DNA from: Roseiarcus sp963759955
Lineage (GTDB): Bacteria > Pseudomonadota > Alphaproteobacteria > Rhizobiales > Beijerinckiaceae
Length of the DNA stretch: 64,000 nt
Reading direction: 5' to 3'
Assembly: GCA_963759955.1 (NCBI GenBank)
Contig: CAVXCA010000026.1
Span: 1-64,000, forward strand
Notes under the pieces: model-generated
What the model was told of the DNA's origin: nothing
Seen by the model: the letters and a program-made list of their open reading frames with translations, nothing else
The model's database searches: none
Made by a program: the position numbers and the translations under genes
Part shown: positions 35,949-45,639 of the stretch, piece by piece
Layout of the letters: every line of letters begins with the position of its first letter
Position numbering within the stretch: the stretch's first letter is position 1

Positions 35949-38771
35949 TCAACCGACGTCCGGCTCGCCGCATCGCGCCAATACGGCCTCGCGGGCGGCG
36001 TCGCGCAGACGCAGCACCGAATGAAAGTCCCGTCCGCTCGGCTGGATCGGCTCGGCAATGTCTATGGTGATCGCGGCCCATCGCGGAAACCACTGGTCGC
36101 TGCGCAGCACTGCCCGCGTTCCCCGAATGGCGCCGGGAATGACCGCCAGGCCGGCGTCGGCCGCCGTCTTGAACGCTCCGAGATGAAACGCGCAAAGCCC
36201 TGGCTTGCGCGTGAACCCGCCCTCCGGAAAGGACACGAGGACGCCGCCCCGCCGGGCGGCGCCCGTCACCATCTCGGCGTCGGCGAGGCTGCCCATGACA
36301 TCGGTGCGCTCGACGAACAACACGCCCAGCCGCGGCAGCGCCGCGCCGGCGACATGCTGGGCGGCAAGTTCCTTCTTGGCGACGAAGACCGGCTCGCCAG
36401 GCAGGACTGCGGCGAGGACCAGGACGTCCGCGTAGCTCGAATGGTTGAAGACCAGGATGGCGTTCGGGGACAACAGCCGCTCGCGACCGTTGAGCGAAAC
36501 CGGAATGCCCATCGCGGCGAGCGCCGTGCGCGCCACGACGTGAAGCGCGCGCCATCGCCAGTCGAGCCGCGGCAGGATCATGACCGCGACCCAGCCCACC
36601 AGGAAGCCGCTCGCCAACACCGCCCACCACCATCCCGCATAGACAAGCTCGGCGAGCGAGCGCCCCCAGCGGCGCAGCGTCGGGCCGACGCCGGCGAGCT
36701 GCAACCGCAGCATCTGCCGCCACACCGCTGCGCCCGACGGAGCGCCGAGGCGGCCGGTCTCGTAAAGAGTCTTGGCGGCGCTGCGCCGGATCTTGCCGCT
36801 CGACGTCTTCGGCAGCGAACGCGGCGGCGCCAGCACGATCGCATCCGGCGCCACGCCGAATCGGTCGGCCGCGACATCCTGGGCGTTGGCGCGCAACGCC
36901 TCGCGGGCTTTCCCATCGGTTTCCCGCGTCTCCGCCACGACGATCAGTTGCTCGGTGCCGAGCTTCGGATCGCTCACGCCGAAGACCGCCACCCCGCCCT
37001 TGCGGACGCCTGGAATCTCGCCGACCGCTTCCTCCACTTCCTGCGGATAGATATGGCGCCCGCCGCGGATGATGATGTCCTTGATGCGCCCGGTGACGAA
37101 CACCTCGCCGTTCGCCACATAGGCGCGGTCGCCGCTGTCGAGCCATCCCTCGTGGAACAGCTGCGCGGTCTTGGCCGCGTTACGGAAATAGCCCGAGGTC
37201 GCCGACGGACCGCGGAATTCGAGCCGGCCCTCGCGCCGCTCGGGGAGTTCCCGTCCGGCCTCGTCGACGATGCGGATTTCATGATCCGGCAAGGGCCGCC
37301 CGCAGGCGACGACCTCCAGCGGCTTCGCGTCGTCCGGCCGGGCCGGCGCCGCCACGCCGTCGCGGCTCAGCGCCTCGCGATCGACGCGATCGACGACCGG
37401 CCCGCGACCCATCGGCGGAAACGCCAGGCCGACCGCGTCCTCGGCGAGCCCGTAGACCGGCGCCATCGCCTCGGCTCGGAAGCCGTAGCGACCGAAACGT
37501 TCGATGAACCGGCGCAGCGTGTGGACGCTGACCGGTTCGGCACCGTTGGCCACCATCCGCAGCGAGCTCAGATCGAGGCCCTCCAGATCGGCGTCGTCGA
37601 TCTTGTTCAGGCACAGCTCGAAGGCGAAATTGGGCGCCGCCGAAAGCGTCGCCCGGCAGCGATGCATCGCCCAGAGCCAGCTCTCGGGGCGCGCCAGGAA
37701 GCCAAGCGGCGACATCACGGTGAGCGGCGCGCCGAAGTAGAGGCAGCCCAGCCACGCCCCGATCAATCCCATGTCGTGATAGAGCGGCAGCCAGCTCACG
37801 AAGACGTCGGCCGAGCTCGCCTCCATGACGGCGCCCATCGCGCGGATGTTGGCGAGCAGGTTGGCGTGGCTGAGGACGACGCCCTTGGGATCGCCGGTGC
37901 TGCCCGAGGTGTATTGAATGAGCGCCGTCGCCGAGGCGTCGATCTTGGGCGCCTGCAACTCGGCGCTGTCCGCTCTCAGCGCCGCCGGGCTCTCGACCGT
38001 GCGCAAGGTCTCCACCTGGGCGCGCAGCAGGCGACCAACGCCCAGGCCCTCCGGGACGGTCACCAGCATGGTCGCGCCGGCGTTGCGCAGAATTCCGGCC
38101 TGCCGGCGCAAATGGTCCTCGATCTGCGACAACCGCGTCGGCGGATAGATCGGAACCGGAACGGCGCCGGCGTATAGGACCCCGAAGAAGGTGATGAAGA
38201 AATCGAGGCTGGTCGGCAGCATCAGCGCGATGCGGTCGCCCGGCACGACGTCGCGCGCGACGAGACCGGCCGCGACGCGGCGCCCCGCGTCGGCGAGATC
38301 GCCGTAGGTCAAGCGATCGGGCTCGGCCGCGTCGTCGCGCAGCAAGCTCAAATGGACGCGCTCGCGATGCTGCGCGGCGTGCCAGTCGAGCGCCTCGGTG
38401 AGGGTGGCGGCCTCCGAGGCGGGCGCAACGAGCGCGAGCGGCCGCGCGGGCTCCGGAATATTGGCCGTTCCTTCACGCGGGCGCGCTCGTTCGAGGGCGC
38501 GCGCCACGTCCGCGACCGTCTCCGCTTCGCTGATCGCGTCGATCGGAAGCCGGACCCGGAACGCGCGCTCGATGCGCAGGACCAATTCGGTGCGTCCGAG
38601 GCTGTCGATCCCGAGATCGCGATCGAGCCGGCTCGCGAGCGCCACCTCGACGGCGGGCCCCTGCCGCCCCCTGAGCTCCTGAACGAGACCGCGGACGACC
38701 GCGACGAGCTCGCGGCTTCGCGCAAGCTCGCCGGCGGATTCAGGGTCGGTCGCGGGCGATGAAGTGTCCAC
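35949..38771 (-). CDS. Three-domain ACP / acyl-AMP ligase / 1-acylglycerol-3-phosphate acyltransferase
   Basis: The 940-residue protein joins three activities. Residues 1-95 are an acyl carrier domain with the phosphopantetheine serine S57 in LGIDSLGR. Residues about 125-670 are an acyl-AMP ligase of the fatty-acid class, with YTSGSTGDPKG (287-297), WLPLYHDMGLIG, SGDRAY and the catalytic K660 in SSGKIRR. A membrane stretch (about 712-735) leads to a PlsC-type acyltransferase with NHSSYAD (776-782, HX4D) and FPEGG (848-852). The likely job is to activate a fatty acid, load it on its own carrier and pass it to a glycerolipid or similar acceptor. The start is GTG 38771 with AAGG upstream. All key residues are present. 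Confidence 0.88.
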   Translation of the reverse strand: MDTSSPATDPESAGELARSRELVAVVRGLVQELRGRQGPAVEVALASRLDRDLGIDSLGRTELVLRIERAFRVRLPIDAISEAETVADVARALERARPREGTANIPEPARPLALVAPASEAATLTEALDWHAAQHRERVHLSLLRDDAAEPDRLTYGDLADAGRRVAAGLVARDVVPGDRIALMLPTSLDFFITFFGVLYAGAVPVPIYPPTRLSQIEDHLRRQAGILRNAGATMLVTVPEGLGVGRLLRAQVETLRTVESPAALRADSAELQAPKIDASATALIQYTSGSTGDPKGVVLSHANLLANIRAMGAVMEASSADVFVSWLPLYHDMGLIGAWLGCLYFGAPLTVMSPLGFLARPESWLWAMHRCRATLSAAPNFAFELCLNKIDDADLEGLDLSSLRMVANGAEPVSVHTLRRFIERFGRYGFRAEAMAPVYGLAEDAVGLAFPPMGRGPVVDRVDREALSRDGVAAPARPDDAKPLEVVACGRPLPDHEIRIVDEAGRELPERREGRLEFRGPSATSGYFRNAAKTAQLFHEGWLDSGDRAYVANGEVFVTGRIKDIIIRGGRHIYPQEVEEAVGEIPGVRKGGVAVFGVSDPKLGTEQLIVVAETRETDGKAREALRANAQDVAADRFGVAPDAIVLAPPRSLPKTSSGKIRRSAAKTLYETGRLGAPSGAAVWRQMLRLQLAGVGPTLRRWGRSLAELVYAGWWWAVLASGFLVGWVAVMILPRLDWRWRALHVVARTALAAMGIPVSLNGRERLLSPNAILVFNHSSYADVLVLAAVLPGEPVFVAKKELAAQHVAGAALPRLGVLFVERTDVMGSLADAEMVTGAARRGGVLVSFPEGGFTRKPGLCAFHLGAFKTAADAGLAVIPGAIRGTRAVLRSDQWFPRWAAITIDIAEPIQPSGRDFHSVLRLRDAAREAVLARCGEPDVG

Positions 38772-38923
38772 GCGATGACCTTAACGGCGCCGATGCGCGG
38801 CGCCTTGACGCGGATCATGCGCGATCGCGGCGCCCGCCCGTGGGCTGCGCTAGACTGCGCCCCGTCGGTGAGACATTGCCGCCTCGCCGGCCTCTCCAAT
38901 TCACTTGCCGCTCCGACCGCGCC

Positions 38924-39685
38924 CTACCCCTTCGCTTTCTGCATGAACGCCATGAACGCGGCGCGCGCTTCGGGCGAGCGCAGGCGCTCGTGGAAGAGGC
39001 CCAGTTCCTCGTCCATGCGCTGGAGCAGCGCCGAGGGATCGCCGCGCAGCAATCGCCGAGTGGCGAGCATCGCTTCGCGCGGCTTGGCGGCGAGCGCCTG
39101 CGCTTTGGCGAGCGCGTGGGCGTAGAGCGCGTCCGGCGCGACGATCGCGTTGACGAGGCCGAGCTCGCGCGCCGCCTCGGCGTCGAACGGCTCGGCGAGC
39201 AGCAGGACCTCGGCCGCCTTGGCGGCGCCGAAGCGTTGCGGCGCCAGCAGCGACGAGCCGGCTTCCGGCACCAGGCCGAGATTGACGAAGGGCATTTGGA
39301 AGCGCGCGCTCGGCGCGGCGTAGACGAGATCGCAATGGAAGCACAGCGTCGTGCCGATGCCGACCGCCGGCCCTTCGATCGCGGCGACGAGCGGCTTGTC
39401 GAAGGTCGCCAGCGTGCGGATGAAGCGCACGCCCGGCGATTCGGCGTTCGAGGCCGCCGCGGCGAACGTCCCGGAGAGAAAGTCGCCGATGTCGTTGCCG
39501 GCGGTGAAGACGCCTTGCGAGCCGGCGAGCAGCAGCGCGCCGACGTTCGGCTCGCGGCTCGCCTCGGCGAACGCGGCGACCAGGCTTTCGTACATCGCGC
39601 CGGTCAGCGCATTCTTTTTCTCGGGCCGCGCCAAAGTGACGCAGGAAACCCCGCCCTCGCGCCGAACGCGAACCAACTCGCTCAT
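38924..39685 (-). CDS. Enoyl-CoA hydratase/isomerase family protein
   Basis: The 253-residue crotonase-fold protein hydrates enoyl-CoA or isomerises it during beta-oxidation. Visible are RPEKKNALTGAMYESL, the oxyanion-hole loops GVFTAGNDIGDF and VAAIEGPAVGIGTTL, and FVNLGLVPEAGSS. In the usual acid/base glutamate positions it has G-to-variant differences, so isomerase or another activity is possible. ATG 39685 overlaps the stop of the acyl-CoA dehydrogenase gene upstream, so the two act together. Confidence 0.9.
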   Translation of the reverse strand: MSELVRVRREGGVSCVTLARPEKKNALTGAMYESLVAAFAEASREPNVGALLLAGSQGVFTAGNDIGDFLSGTFAAAASNAESPGVRFIRTLATFDKPLVAAIEGPAVGIGTTLCFHCDLVYAAPSARFQMPFVNLGLVPEAGSSLLAPQRFGAAKAAEVLLLAEPFDAEAARELGLVNAIVAPDALYAHALAKAQALAAKPREAMLATRRLLRGDPSALLQRMDEELGLFHERLRSPEARAAFMAFMQKAKG

Positions 39686-41472
39686 GCCGTCTCCGTCAGA
39701 ATGGTTTCGTAAGGCTCCAGCGCGCCGGCGCCCGAAAGGATGGAGCGCGCGAGGCCGGGGGCCGCGGTCGCGAGCTTTTCCGCGAAGAAGCGCGCGAGGC
39801 CGATGCGTCCGCGCTGCGTCTCGTCGCCGCGCGCCGCCAGATCCTGCGCGGCGAGTCCGGCTTTGACGAGACATGCCCCGCCCAGCGCGAGACCGAACAA
39901 TTTCAGATACGCCGAGGCGCCGGCGAGCGCGGAATTCGGGTCGGCGCCGAGCGCCTCGCGCATGAAGCCCGTGGCCCGTTCGAGCGCGTCGACCGCCTCG
40001 CCCAAGATCGCGGCGCTCGCGCCGAAGCCGGCCTCGCCGCGCTCGGCGACCTCGGCGAGGATCGCGCGCATGCCGGCGATTTCGCGCGCAGCGACAGCGC
40101 CGCCGGAGAGCGGCAATTTGCGCTGCACGAGGTCGATCGCCTGGACGCCGTTGGCGCCTTCGTAGATCGCGGCGATGCGCGCGTCGCGCATGTGCTGAGC
40201 GGCGCCGGTTTCCTCGATATAGCCCATGCCGCCATGGACCTGCACGCCGAGCGAGGCGACTTCGTCGCCAACGTCGGTCGAGAACGCCTTGGCGACCGGC
40301 GTCAGCAGCGCGGCGCGCTCGCCCGCCGCCGCGCGCTCCTCGGCGCTCGGCGCATGAAACGAGCGGTCGATCGCGACCGCAGTCAGGTGGCAGACGCCGC
40401 GCGCGGCCTGGATGAGCGCCTTCATCGTCATCAGCATGCGCTGGACATCCGGATGCTCGACGATCGGGCTCATGCCGGCGCCGCCTTTGGCGCTGCGCCC
40501 CTGGCGGCGCTCACGCGCGTAGGCGAGCGCCTGTTGCAGCGCCCGCTCGCCGATCGCCACGCCCTGCAGGCCGACGGCGAGCCGCGCGCTGTTCATCATC
40601 ACGAACATCGCCGCCAGGCCGCGATTTTCCTCGCCGACCAGCCAGCCCTTGGCCCCGCCGGCGTCGCCGTAGATCATGACGCAGGTCGGCGAAGCGTGAA
40701 TCCCGAGCTTGTGCTCGATGCTCGCGCAGCGCACGTCGTTGCGGGCCCCGAGCGAACCGTCGGCTTCGACGAAGAATTTCGGCACGAGGAACAGCGACAG
40801 GCCGCGCGTTCCGTGCGGCGCGTCGGGCAGGCGCGCAAGCACGAGGTGGACGATGTTGTCGGCCATATCGTGTTCGCCGTAGGTGATGAAAATCTTCTGG
40901 CCGAATACGCGATAAGTTCCGTCCTCGGCGCGTTCGGCGCGGGTCTTCACCGCGGCGAGGTCCGAGCCGGCCTGCGGCTCGGTCAGGTTCATCGTCCCCG
41001 TCCAGGCGCCGCTGACCAACCGCTTCAGATAGGTTTCGCGCAGCGCCTCGCTTCCGTACGCTTTGAGCGCGCCAATCGCCGCTTCGCTGAGCAGCGGACA
41101 CAGCGCGAACCCCATCGACGCGCCGCTCCACATCTCGCCGCAGGCGAAATTGACCGAGTGCGGCAATCCCATGCCGCCGTATTCGGGGGAAGCGGTCACG
41201 CCGGCCCAGCCCGCCTCGGCCCATTGCCGATAGGCCTCGCGAAAGCCCGGCGGCGTCGTGACAGCGCCGTTCTGGCAAACCGCGCCGATCTGATCGCCGA
41301 CGCGATTGAGCGGCGCGATCGCTTCGGTGGCGAATCGGCCGGCTTCGGAGATCACCGCAGCGACGGTGTCGGCGTCGACGTCGCCGAACAAGCCGGATTC
41401 GATCGCTTCGTCGAGTCCGGCGACGTGCTTGAGCGAAAAGAGGATGTCGGCGACCGGCGATCGATAGGACAT
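39682..41472 (-). CDS. Acyl-CoA dehydrogenase (600-residue class)
   Basis: This FAD enzyme introduces the first double bond in acyl-CoA oxidation. The 596-residue product has an extra N-terminal region (YRSPVADILFSLKHVAGL), the core blocks GAWTGTMNLTEPQAGSDLAAVKT and KIFITYGEHDM, and the C-terminal domain with VQVHGGMGYIEETGAAQHMRDARI. ATG 41472 follows GAGGAG at ideal distance. The longer class includes broad and long-chain enzymes; the chain length used is unknown. It is paired with the enoyl-CoA hydratase. Confidence 0.93.
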   Translation of the reverse strand: MSYRSPVADILFSLKHVAGLDEAIESGLFGDVDADTVAAVISEAGRFATEAIAPLNRVGDQIGAVCQNGAVTTPPGFREAYRQWAEAGWAGVTASPEYGGMGLPHSVNFACGEMWSGASMGFALCPLLSEAAIGALKAYGSEALRETYLKRLVSGAWTGTMNLTEPQAGSDLAAVKTRAERAEDGTYRVFGQKIFITYGEHDMADNIVHLVLARLPDAPHGTRGLSLFLVPKFFVEADGSLGARNDVRCASIEHKLGIHASPTCVMIYGDAGGAKGWLVGEENRGLAAMFVMMNSARLAVGLQGVAIGERALQQALAYARERRQGRSAKGGAGMSPIVEHPDVQRMLMTMKALIQAARGVCHLTAVAIDRSFHAPSAEERAAAGERAALLTPVAKAFSTDVGDEVASLGVQVHGGMGYIEETGAAQHMRDARIAAIYEGANGVQAIDLVQRKLPLSGGAVAAREIAGMRAILAEVAERGEAGFGASAAILGEAVDALERATGFMREALGADPNSALAGASAYLKLFGLALGGACLVKAGLAAQDLAARGDETQRGRIGLARFFAEKLATAAPGLARSILSGAGALEPYETILTETA

Positions 41473-41613
41473 GGCGCTCCTCAAGTGCGGGCGTCGGCGA
41501 CGTCTTGGCGTCGCGTCGCTTGACGGCTAGCTTGTCGCGCAGATAGCTGCGCGGCAAGCGGGAAGAACGTTTACGTATAAACCAAATGCCGCGCAAGGCG
41601 GCGAGGCGCCCCT

Positions 41614-42612
41614 ATGCCGTCGAGCCATCGTCGAGTGACCCGCATAACGCCGGCCGACGCCGAGAGCATCGCCGCGGCCGCCGCAGTCTTGCGCGCCGGC
41701 GGTCTCGTGGCGATGCCGACTGAAACGGTCTACGGCCTGGCGGCCGACGCGACCTCGGACGCGGCGGTGGCGGCGATCTATGCGGCCAAGGGACGGCCGG
41801 TGTTCAACCCGCTGATCGCCCATTTCGCCGATCGGGAGAGCGCCGAGCGCGAGGCGATCTTCGATGAGAATGCGAAGAGACTGGCGCGCGCGTTCTGGCC
41901 GGGGCCGCTGACGCTCGTGGCGCCCGCCTCGCCGACCTGCCGGATCAGCCTTCTCGCCCGCGCCGGCCTCGACAGTCTCGCGCTCCGCGCGCCCGACCAC
42001 CCGATCGCGCGCGCGCTGATCGCGGCGGCCGGGGTTCCGCTCGCCGCGCCCTCGGCCAATCGCTCGGGACGAGTCAGCCCGACGCGGGCCGAACACGTCG
42101 CCGCCGATCTCGACGGCCGGATCGATTGGATCCTCGACGCCGGTCCGACGCCGCTGGGATTGGAGTCGACGATTCTCGCCTGCCTGGGCGGGGCGCCGCG
42201 TCTGCTGCGCCCCGGCGCGATCGCCAAAGAGCGAATCGAGGCCGAATTGGGCATTGCGATTGCGAGCGAGCCGTCGGCGGGCGGTGGGGACGAGCCGATC
42301 GCGCCGGGACTGCTGAAATCGCATTACGCGCCTCACGCCGCGCTTCGTCTCGCGGCGAGCCGAGCGACGCGCGAGGAGGCAGCGCTCGATTTCGGCGGCG
42401 CCCTTTCTTCGAGCCCGGCCAAGGCAAGGCTCGATCTGTCGCCGGGCGGCGATCTCGACGAGGCGGCCGCCAACCTGTTCGCCTATCTGCGGGCGCTCGA
42501 CGCCACGGGCGCGCCACGCATCGCGGTCGCGCCGATCCCCGAAAATGGTCTCGGCGCGGCGATCAACGACCGCCTGCGCCGCGCCGCCGCGCCACGGGAA
42601 GGCGCCGCATAG
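41614..42612 (+). CDS. L-threonylcarbamoyladenylate synthase (Sua5 type)
   Basis: The enzyme makes threonylcarbamoyl-AMP, the precursor of the t6A modification next to the anticodon of ANN-decoding tRNAs. The 332-residue length fits Sua5, which has the YrdC domain plus a C-terminal Sua5 domain. Visible are MPTETVYGLAADA (substrate loop), KGRPVFNPL, PSANRSGRVSPT and the linker LKSHYAPHAALRL. It has GAGG eight bases before ATG. It is divergent from the acyl-CoA dehydrogenase gene. Confidence 0.94.
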   Translation: MPSSHRRVTRITPADAESIAAAAAVLRAGGLVAMPTETVYGLAADATSDAAVAAIYAAKGRPVFNPLIAHFADRESAEREAIFDENAKRLARAFWPGPLTLVAPASPTCRISLLARAGLDSLALRAPDHPIARALIAAAGVPLAAPSANRSGRVSPTRAEHVAADLDGRIDWILDAGPTPLGLESTILACLGGAPRLLRPGAIAKERIEAELGIAIASEPSAGGGDEPIAPGLLKSHYAPHAALRLAASRATREEAALDFGGALSSSPAKARLDLSPGGDLDEAAANLFAYLRALDATGAPRIAVAPIPENGLGAAINDRLRRAAAPREGAA

Positions 42613-42744
42613 ACTTTCGGCGCGCGGCCTATCGCCGCGGCGTCGCCTAAATCTTTCTCTTTCTTGCATATCCGACTTGCGCAATTGCACGTCCTCGGGG
42701 AATCTTCGCGCCGTCACGTAGCGTGATTCACGGATCTTCGAGAT

Positions 42745-43650
42745 ATGAATTCCGCCTTGGACTGGGATGAGTTTCGGTTGGTCAAAGCCATCGCCGACGC
42801 CCGCTCCCTCGTCGGCGCCGCGGAGGCGCTGGGCCTCAATCACTCGACGATTTTCCGTCGACTCGGCGCCATCGAAACCGCGATCGGCGCGCGGCTGTTC
42901 GAGCGTTCGCGCACCGGCTACCAGCCGACCGCGGCGGGCGACGAAATGATCGGGCTGGCGACCGCGATGGCCGATTCGATCATCGAGTTCGAGCGCCGAG
43001 TCGCCGGCCGCGACGTCAAGCCGACCGGGGAATTGCGCGTCACCATGGTCGACGCCTTCGCGGTTACGTTGTTGCCGCCGATCATTGCGCGTTTTCGCAC
43101 AGTCAATCCCGGCGTCCAGCTCGACCTGATCGTCGCCGCGCAGACCCTCAATCTTTCGCGCCGCGACGCCGACGTGGCGATTCGCACCACCAACGAGCCG
43201 CCCGAGGCGCTGGTCGGTCGGCGCATCTGCGTCTGTCGTTGGGCCGTTTACTGCTCGGCGGAGGTCGCGGCGGAGTTCGGCCCCCGGGTCGTCGCGGCGG
43301 CGCCCTGGATCGGCTTTGGCGAGAATTTCGCGCCTCCTTTGGGCAAACGTTGGATCGACGAGAACGTCGGACCGCGCCGTCAGGTCTGCCGCGTCAATTC
43401 CGTGCTCGGGATGGCGGAGGCGACGGCGGTCGGCGTCGGCGCGGCGATCCTGCCGTGCTTTATCGGCGACCAGCGCCCCGAACTGACCCGCATCGGCCCC
43501 CCACAGCCCGAACTCGACGTCGATCTGTGGATCCTCACCCACGCCGACCTGCGCCATTCCGCGCGCGTGCGCGCCTTCATGGATTTGGCCGGCGCCGAAT
43601 TGGTCAAGATGCGCAAGATCATCGAGGGCTCCGCGGGGGAGCCGGGCTAA
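42745..43650 (+). CDS. LysR-family transcriptional regulator
   Basis: The 301-residue protein has an N-terminal helix-turn-helix (ARSLVGAAEALGLNHSTIFRRLGAIETAIGARLFER, about 20-55) and a substrate-binding domain (about 90-295). It resembles the subgroup that often lacks a divergent target gene. The neighbours offer no clear target: glutathione reductase ends against it convergently with a 4-base overlap, and Sua5 lies upstream. The inducer is unknown. Confidence 0.9.
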   Translation: MNSALDWDEFRLVKAIADARSLVGAAEALGLNHSTIFRRLGAIETAIGARLFERSRTGYQPTAAGDEMIGLATAMADSIIEFERRVAGRDVKPTGELRVTMVDAFAVTLLPPIIARFRTVNPGVQLDLIVAAQTLNLSRRDADVAIRTTNEPPEALVGRRICVCRWAVYCSAEVAAEFGPRVVAAAPWIGFGENFAPPLGKRWIDENVGPRRQVCRVNSVLGMAEATAVGVGAAILPCFIGDQRPELTRIGPPQPELDVDLWILTHADLRHSARVRAFMDLAGAELVKMRKIIEGSAGEPG

Positions 43651-45062
43651 CCAGGGCTTCGCCCCGCCGCCAACGGGGCTGCGCCGGCGCTCCTTGCGCG
43701 TTCGATCCGGGCGGCGCGCGTGCGCATCGTCACCAGTTCCTCCGCCGCGGTCGGATGGACCGCCATCGTCGCGTCGAGGTCGGCCTTTCTCGCGCCCATC
43801 TTGACGGCGATGGCGAGGACTTGGATCATCTCGCCCGCTTCGTGGCCGAGGATATGCGCGCCGACCACGCGATCGCTCGCCGCGTCGACGACGAGTTTCA
43901 TGATCGTGCGCTCCTTGCTGCCCGAGAGCGTCGCCTTCATCGGCCGGAAGTTGGTCTTATAGATGTCGACGACTTCGTAGCGCTCCACCGCCTCGGCCTC
44001 GGTGAGGCCGACCGAGCCGATCTCCGGGGTCGCGAACACCGCGTGGGCGACGTTGTCGTGATCGACGATCCCTTCGCCCCCGCCGAACAGGCGATCGGCG
44101 AGCGCATGGCCCTCGCGGATCGCCACCGGCGTCAGGTTGATTCGATTGGTCACGTCGCCGACCGCATGGATCGAAGGAATATTCGAGGCGGAGACGCGAT
44201 CGACGATCACCGCGCCGACCGCGTCGAGCGCCACCCCGGCGGACTCCAGCCCGAGGCCCTTGGTGTTGGGCCTGCGGCCGGTGGCGACCAGGACCTGGTC
44301 GACCTCGATCGCCTCGCCGTCCGAGAGGGCGACATCGAGGCACGCGCCGCGCTTCTCGATCCGCGTCGGCAGGCAGCCAAACCGCAGCTTCACGCCGGCG
44401 CGGGCGAGCTCGTCGCGCAAGCCCTCGCGCATGTCTTCGTCGAAGCCCCTGAGCACATTGCTCGCGCGCATGACCTGGACCACTTCGGCGCTGAGCCGCG
44501 CGAACAGCGAGGCGAATTCGACCGCGATGTACCCCCCGCCGACAACGAGCAGCCGACTCGGGAACGTCGCGAGGTCGAAAATCTCGTTGGAGGAAATGGC
44601 GAGCTCGAGACCGGCGATCGAGCCCGGGAATTCGGGCCTCGCGCCCGTTGCGACAAGGATATGCCGCGCGCTGACGGTTCGCCCGCCAGCGAGCCGAACG
44701 CGATGGGCGTCGATCACCTCGGCGCGCTGTTCGATCAGCTCGACGCCGGCCTTATCGAGATTGGCGCGATAGACGGCGGAGAGGCGCGAAATCTCGCGCT
44801 CCTTGGCCGCCACCAGCGTCGGCCAATCGAAACGCGTCGGCCCGACGCTCCAGCCAAACCCTTCGGCGTCGGAAAAATAGTCGGCGAAGCGGCTCGCATA
44901 GACCAGCAGCTTCTTGGGCACGCAACCGCGGATCACGCAGGTTCCGCCGACGCGGAATTCCTCGGCGACGACGACTTTCGCGCCGTGCTCCGCCGCAATT
45001 CGCCCCGCCCGAACCCCACCCGATCCGGCCCCGATGACAAAAAGGTCGACGTCGAACGCCAT
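43647..45062 (-). CDS. gor: Glutathione-disulfide reductase
   Basis: Gor reduces oxidised glutathione with NADPH and FAD. The 471-residue protein has the FAD motif VIGAGSGGVRAGRIAA, the redox-active cysteines in GGTCVIRGCVPKKL, and the NAD(P) motif VVGGGYIAVEFA. Other blocks are GRRPNTKGLGL and the C-terminal catalytic HPTAAEELVTMRT. ATG 45062 follows AAGGAAAGG. The DUF2059-type gene and rpiA lie upstream on the same strand. Confidence 0.95.
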   Translation of the reverse strand: MAFDVDLFVIGAGSGGVRAGRIAAEHGAKVVVAEEFRVGGTCVIRGCVPKKLLVYASRFADYFSDAEGFGWSVGPTRFDWPTLVAAKEREISRLSAVYRANLDKAGVELIEQRAEVIDAHRVRLAGGRTVSARHILVATGARPEFPGSIAGLELAISSNEIFDLATFPSRLLVVGGGYIAVEFASLFARLSAEVVQVMRASNVLRGFDEDMREGLRDELARAGVKLRFGCLPTRIEKRGACLDVALSDGEAIEVDQVLVATGRRPNTKGLGLESAGVALDAVGAVIVDRVSASNIPSIHAVGDVTNRINLTPVAIREGHALADRLFGGGEGIVDHDNVAHAVFATPEIGSVGLTEAEAVERYEVVDIYKTNFRPMKATLSGSKERTIMKLVVDAASDRVVGAHILGHEAGEMIQVLAIAVKMGARKADLDATMAVHPTAAEELVTMRTRAARIERARSAGAAPLAAGRSPG

Positions 45063-45102
45063 GGCGCGAACCTTTCCTTGGCGAGCGTATCGAGCGCGTT
45101 CG

Positions 45103-45625
45103 CTAGAAATCAGTGCCCTTCTTCTTCATTTCCTCGTGGGCGCGAGCGAGGATGTCCGTAGACAACTGCTCGCGCCAGGCGCGCGCCAATTGGCCGACTT
45201 GCTGAACCAGCACGGGTTGGGTCGCGAGATATTTCTTGCCGCTCGGGGTGTCGAAAAACGTCACGGTGTCCTTGAGCTCCTGCTCGGTCATCCGGCTTGC
45301 GAGAAACTTCGCCGAATTCCGCGACGATGCCTTGCTCGGACTTGACGAATTCGGGCTCGATGGCCACCAGCGTCGCCCGCAGGGAGTCCTTCAGCTCCGG
45401 CCGGGTCGCCGTAATGTTGCGGTCGAGACCCGAGAGCATTTCCGGCACCATCATATCGAGCGACGGTTTGATGCCGACGTCGACCAGGATCTGGTTGGCG
45501 TAATTGAGCGCGGCGGGCGTCGGCTCGTCGGCGCGCGCGCCGGCGATCGAGATCGCCAAGACGACAATGGCGGCGAGCGACGCTTTGATTTTCGATTGGG
45601 ACGAGAACACGATTTCACTCTCCAT
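45103..45625 (-). pseudogene. DUF2059-type secreted protein, one-base frameshift
   Basis: The N-terminal part from ATG 45625 gives a signal peptide (MESEIVFSSQSKIKASLAAI, hydrophobic, ending GARADE) and then ALNYANQILVDVGIKPSLDMMVPEML. The C-terminal part is in another frame: FLASRMTEQELKDTVTFFDT and SGKKYLATQPVLVQQVGQLA, typical of DUF2059 proteins. One surplus C at 45312-45313 explains the shift; corrected, the protein has 173 residues. The family is periplasmic and of unknown function. Both parts look well conserved, so a base error is more likely than decay. It lies between rpiA and gor on the same strand. Confidence 0.8.
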
Positions 45626-45639
45626 TGCAGTTGTGGCGA

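Noticed and set aside
36021..38177. A 718-residue open frame on the plus strand
   Set aside because: It is antisense to the ACP/ligase/acyltransferase gene. Its product is a low-complexity Arg/Gln/Gly-rich sequence without motifs, as expected opposite a GC-rich gene.
41527..43557. A 676-residue open frame on the minus strand
   Set aside because: It runs opposite Sua5 and the LysR regulator, both of which have clear family motifs; the product is compositional noise.
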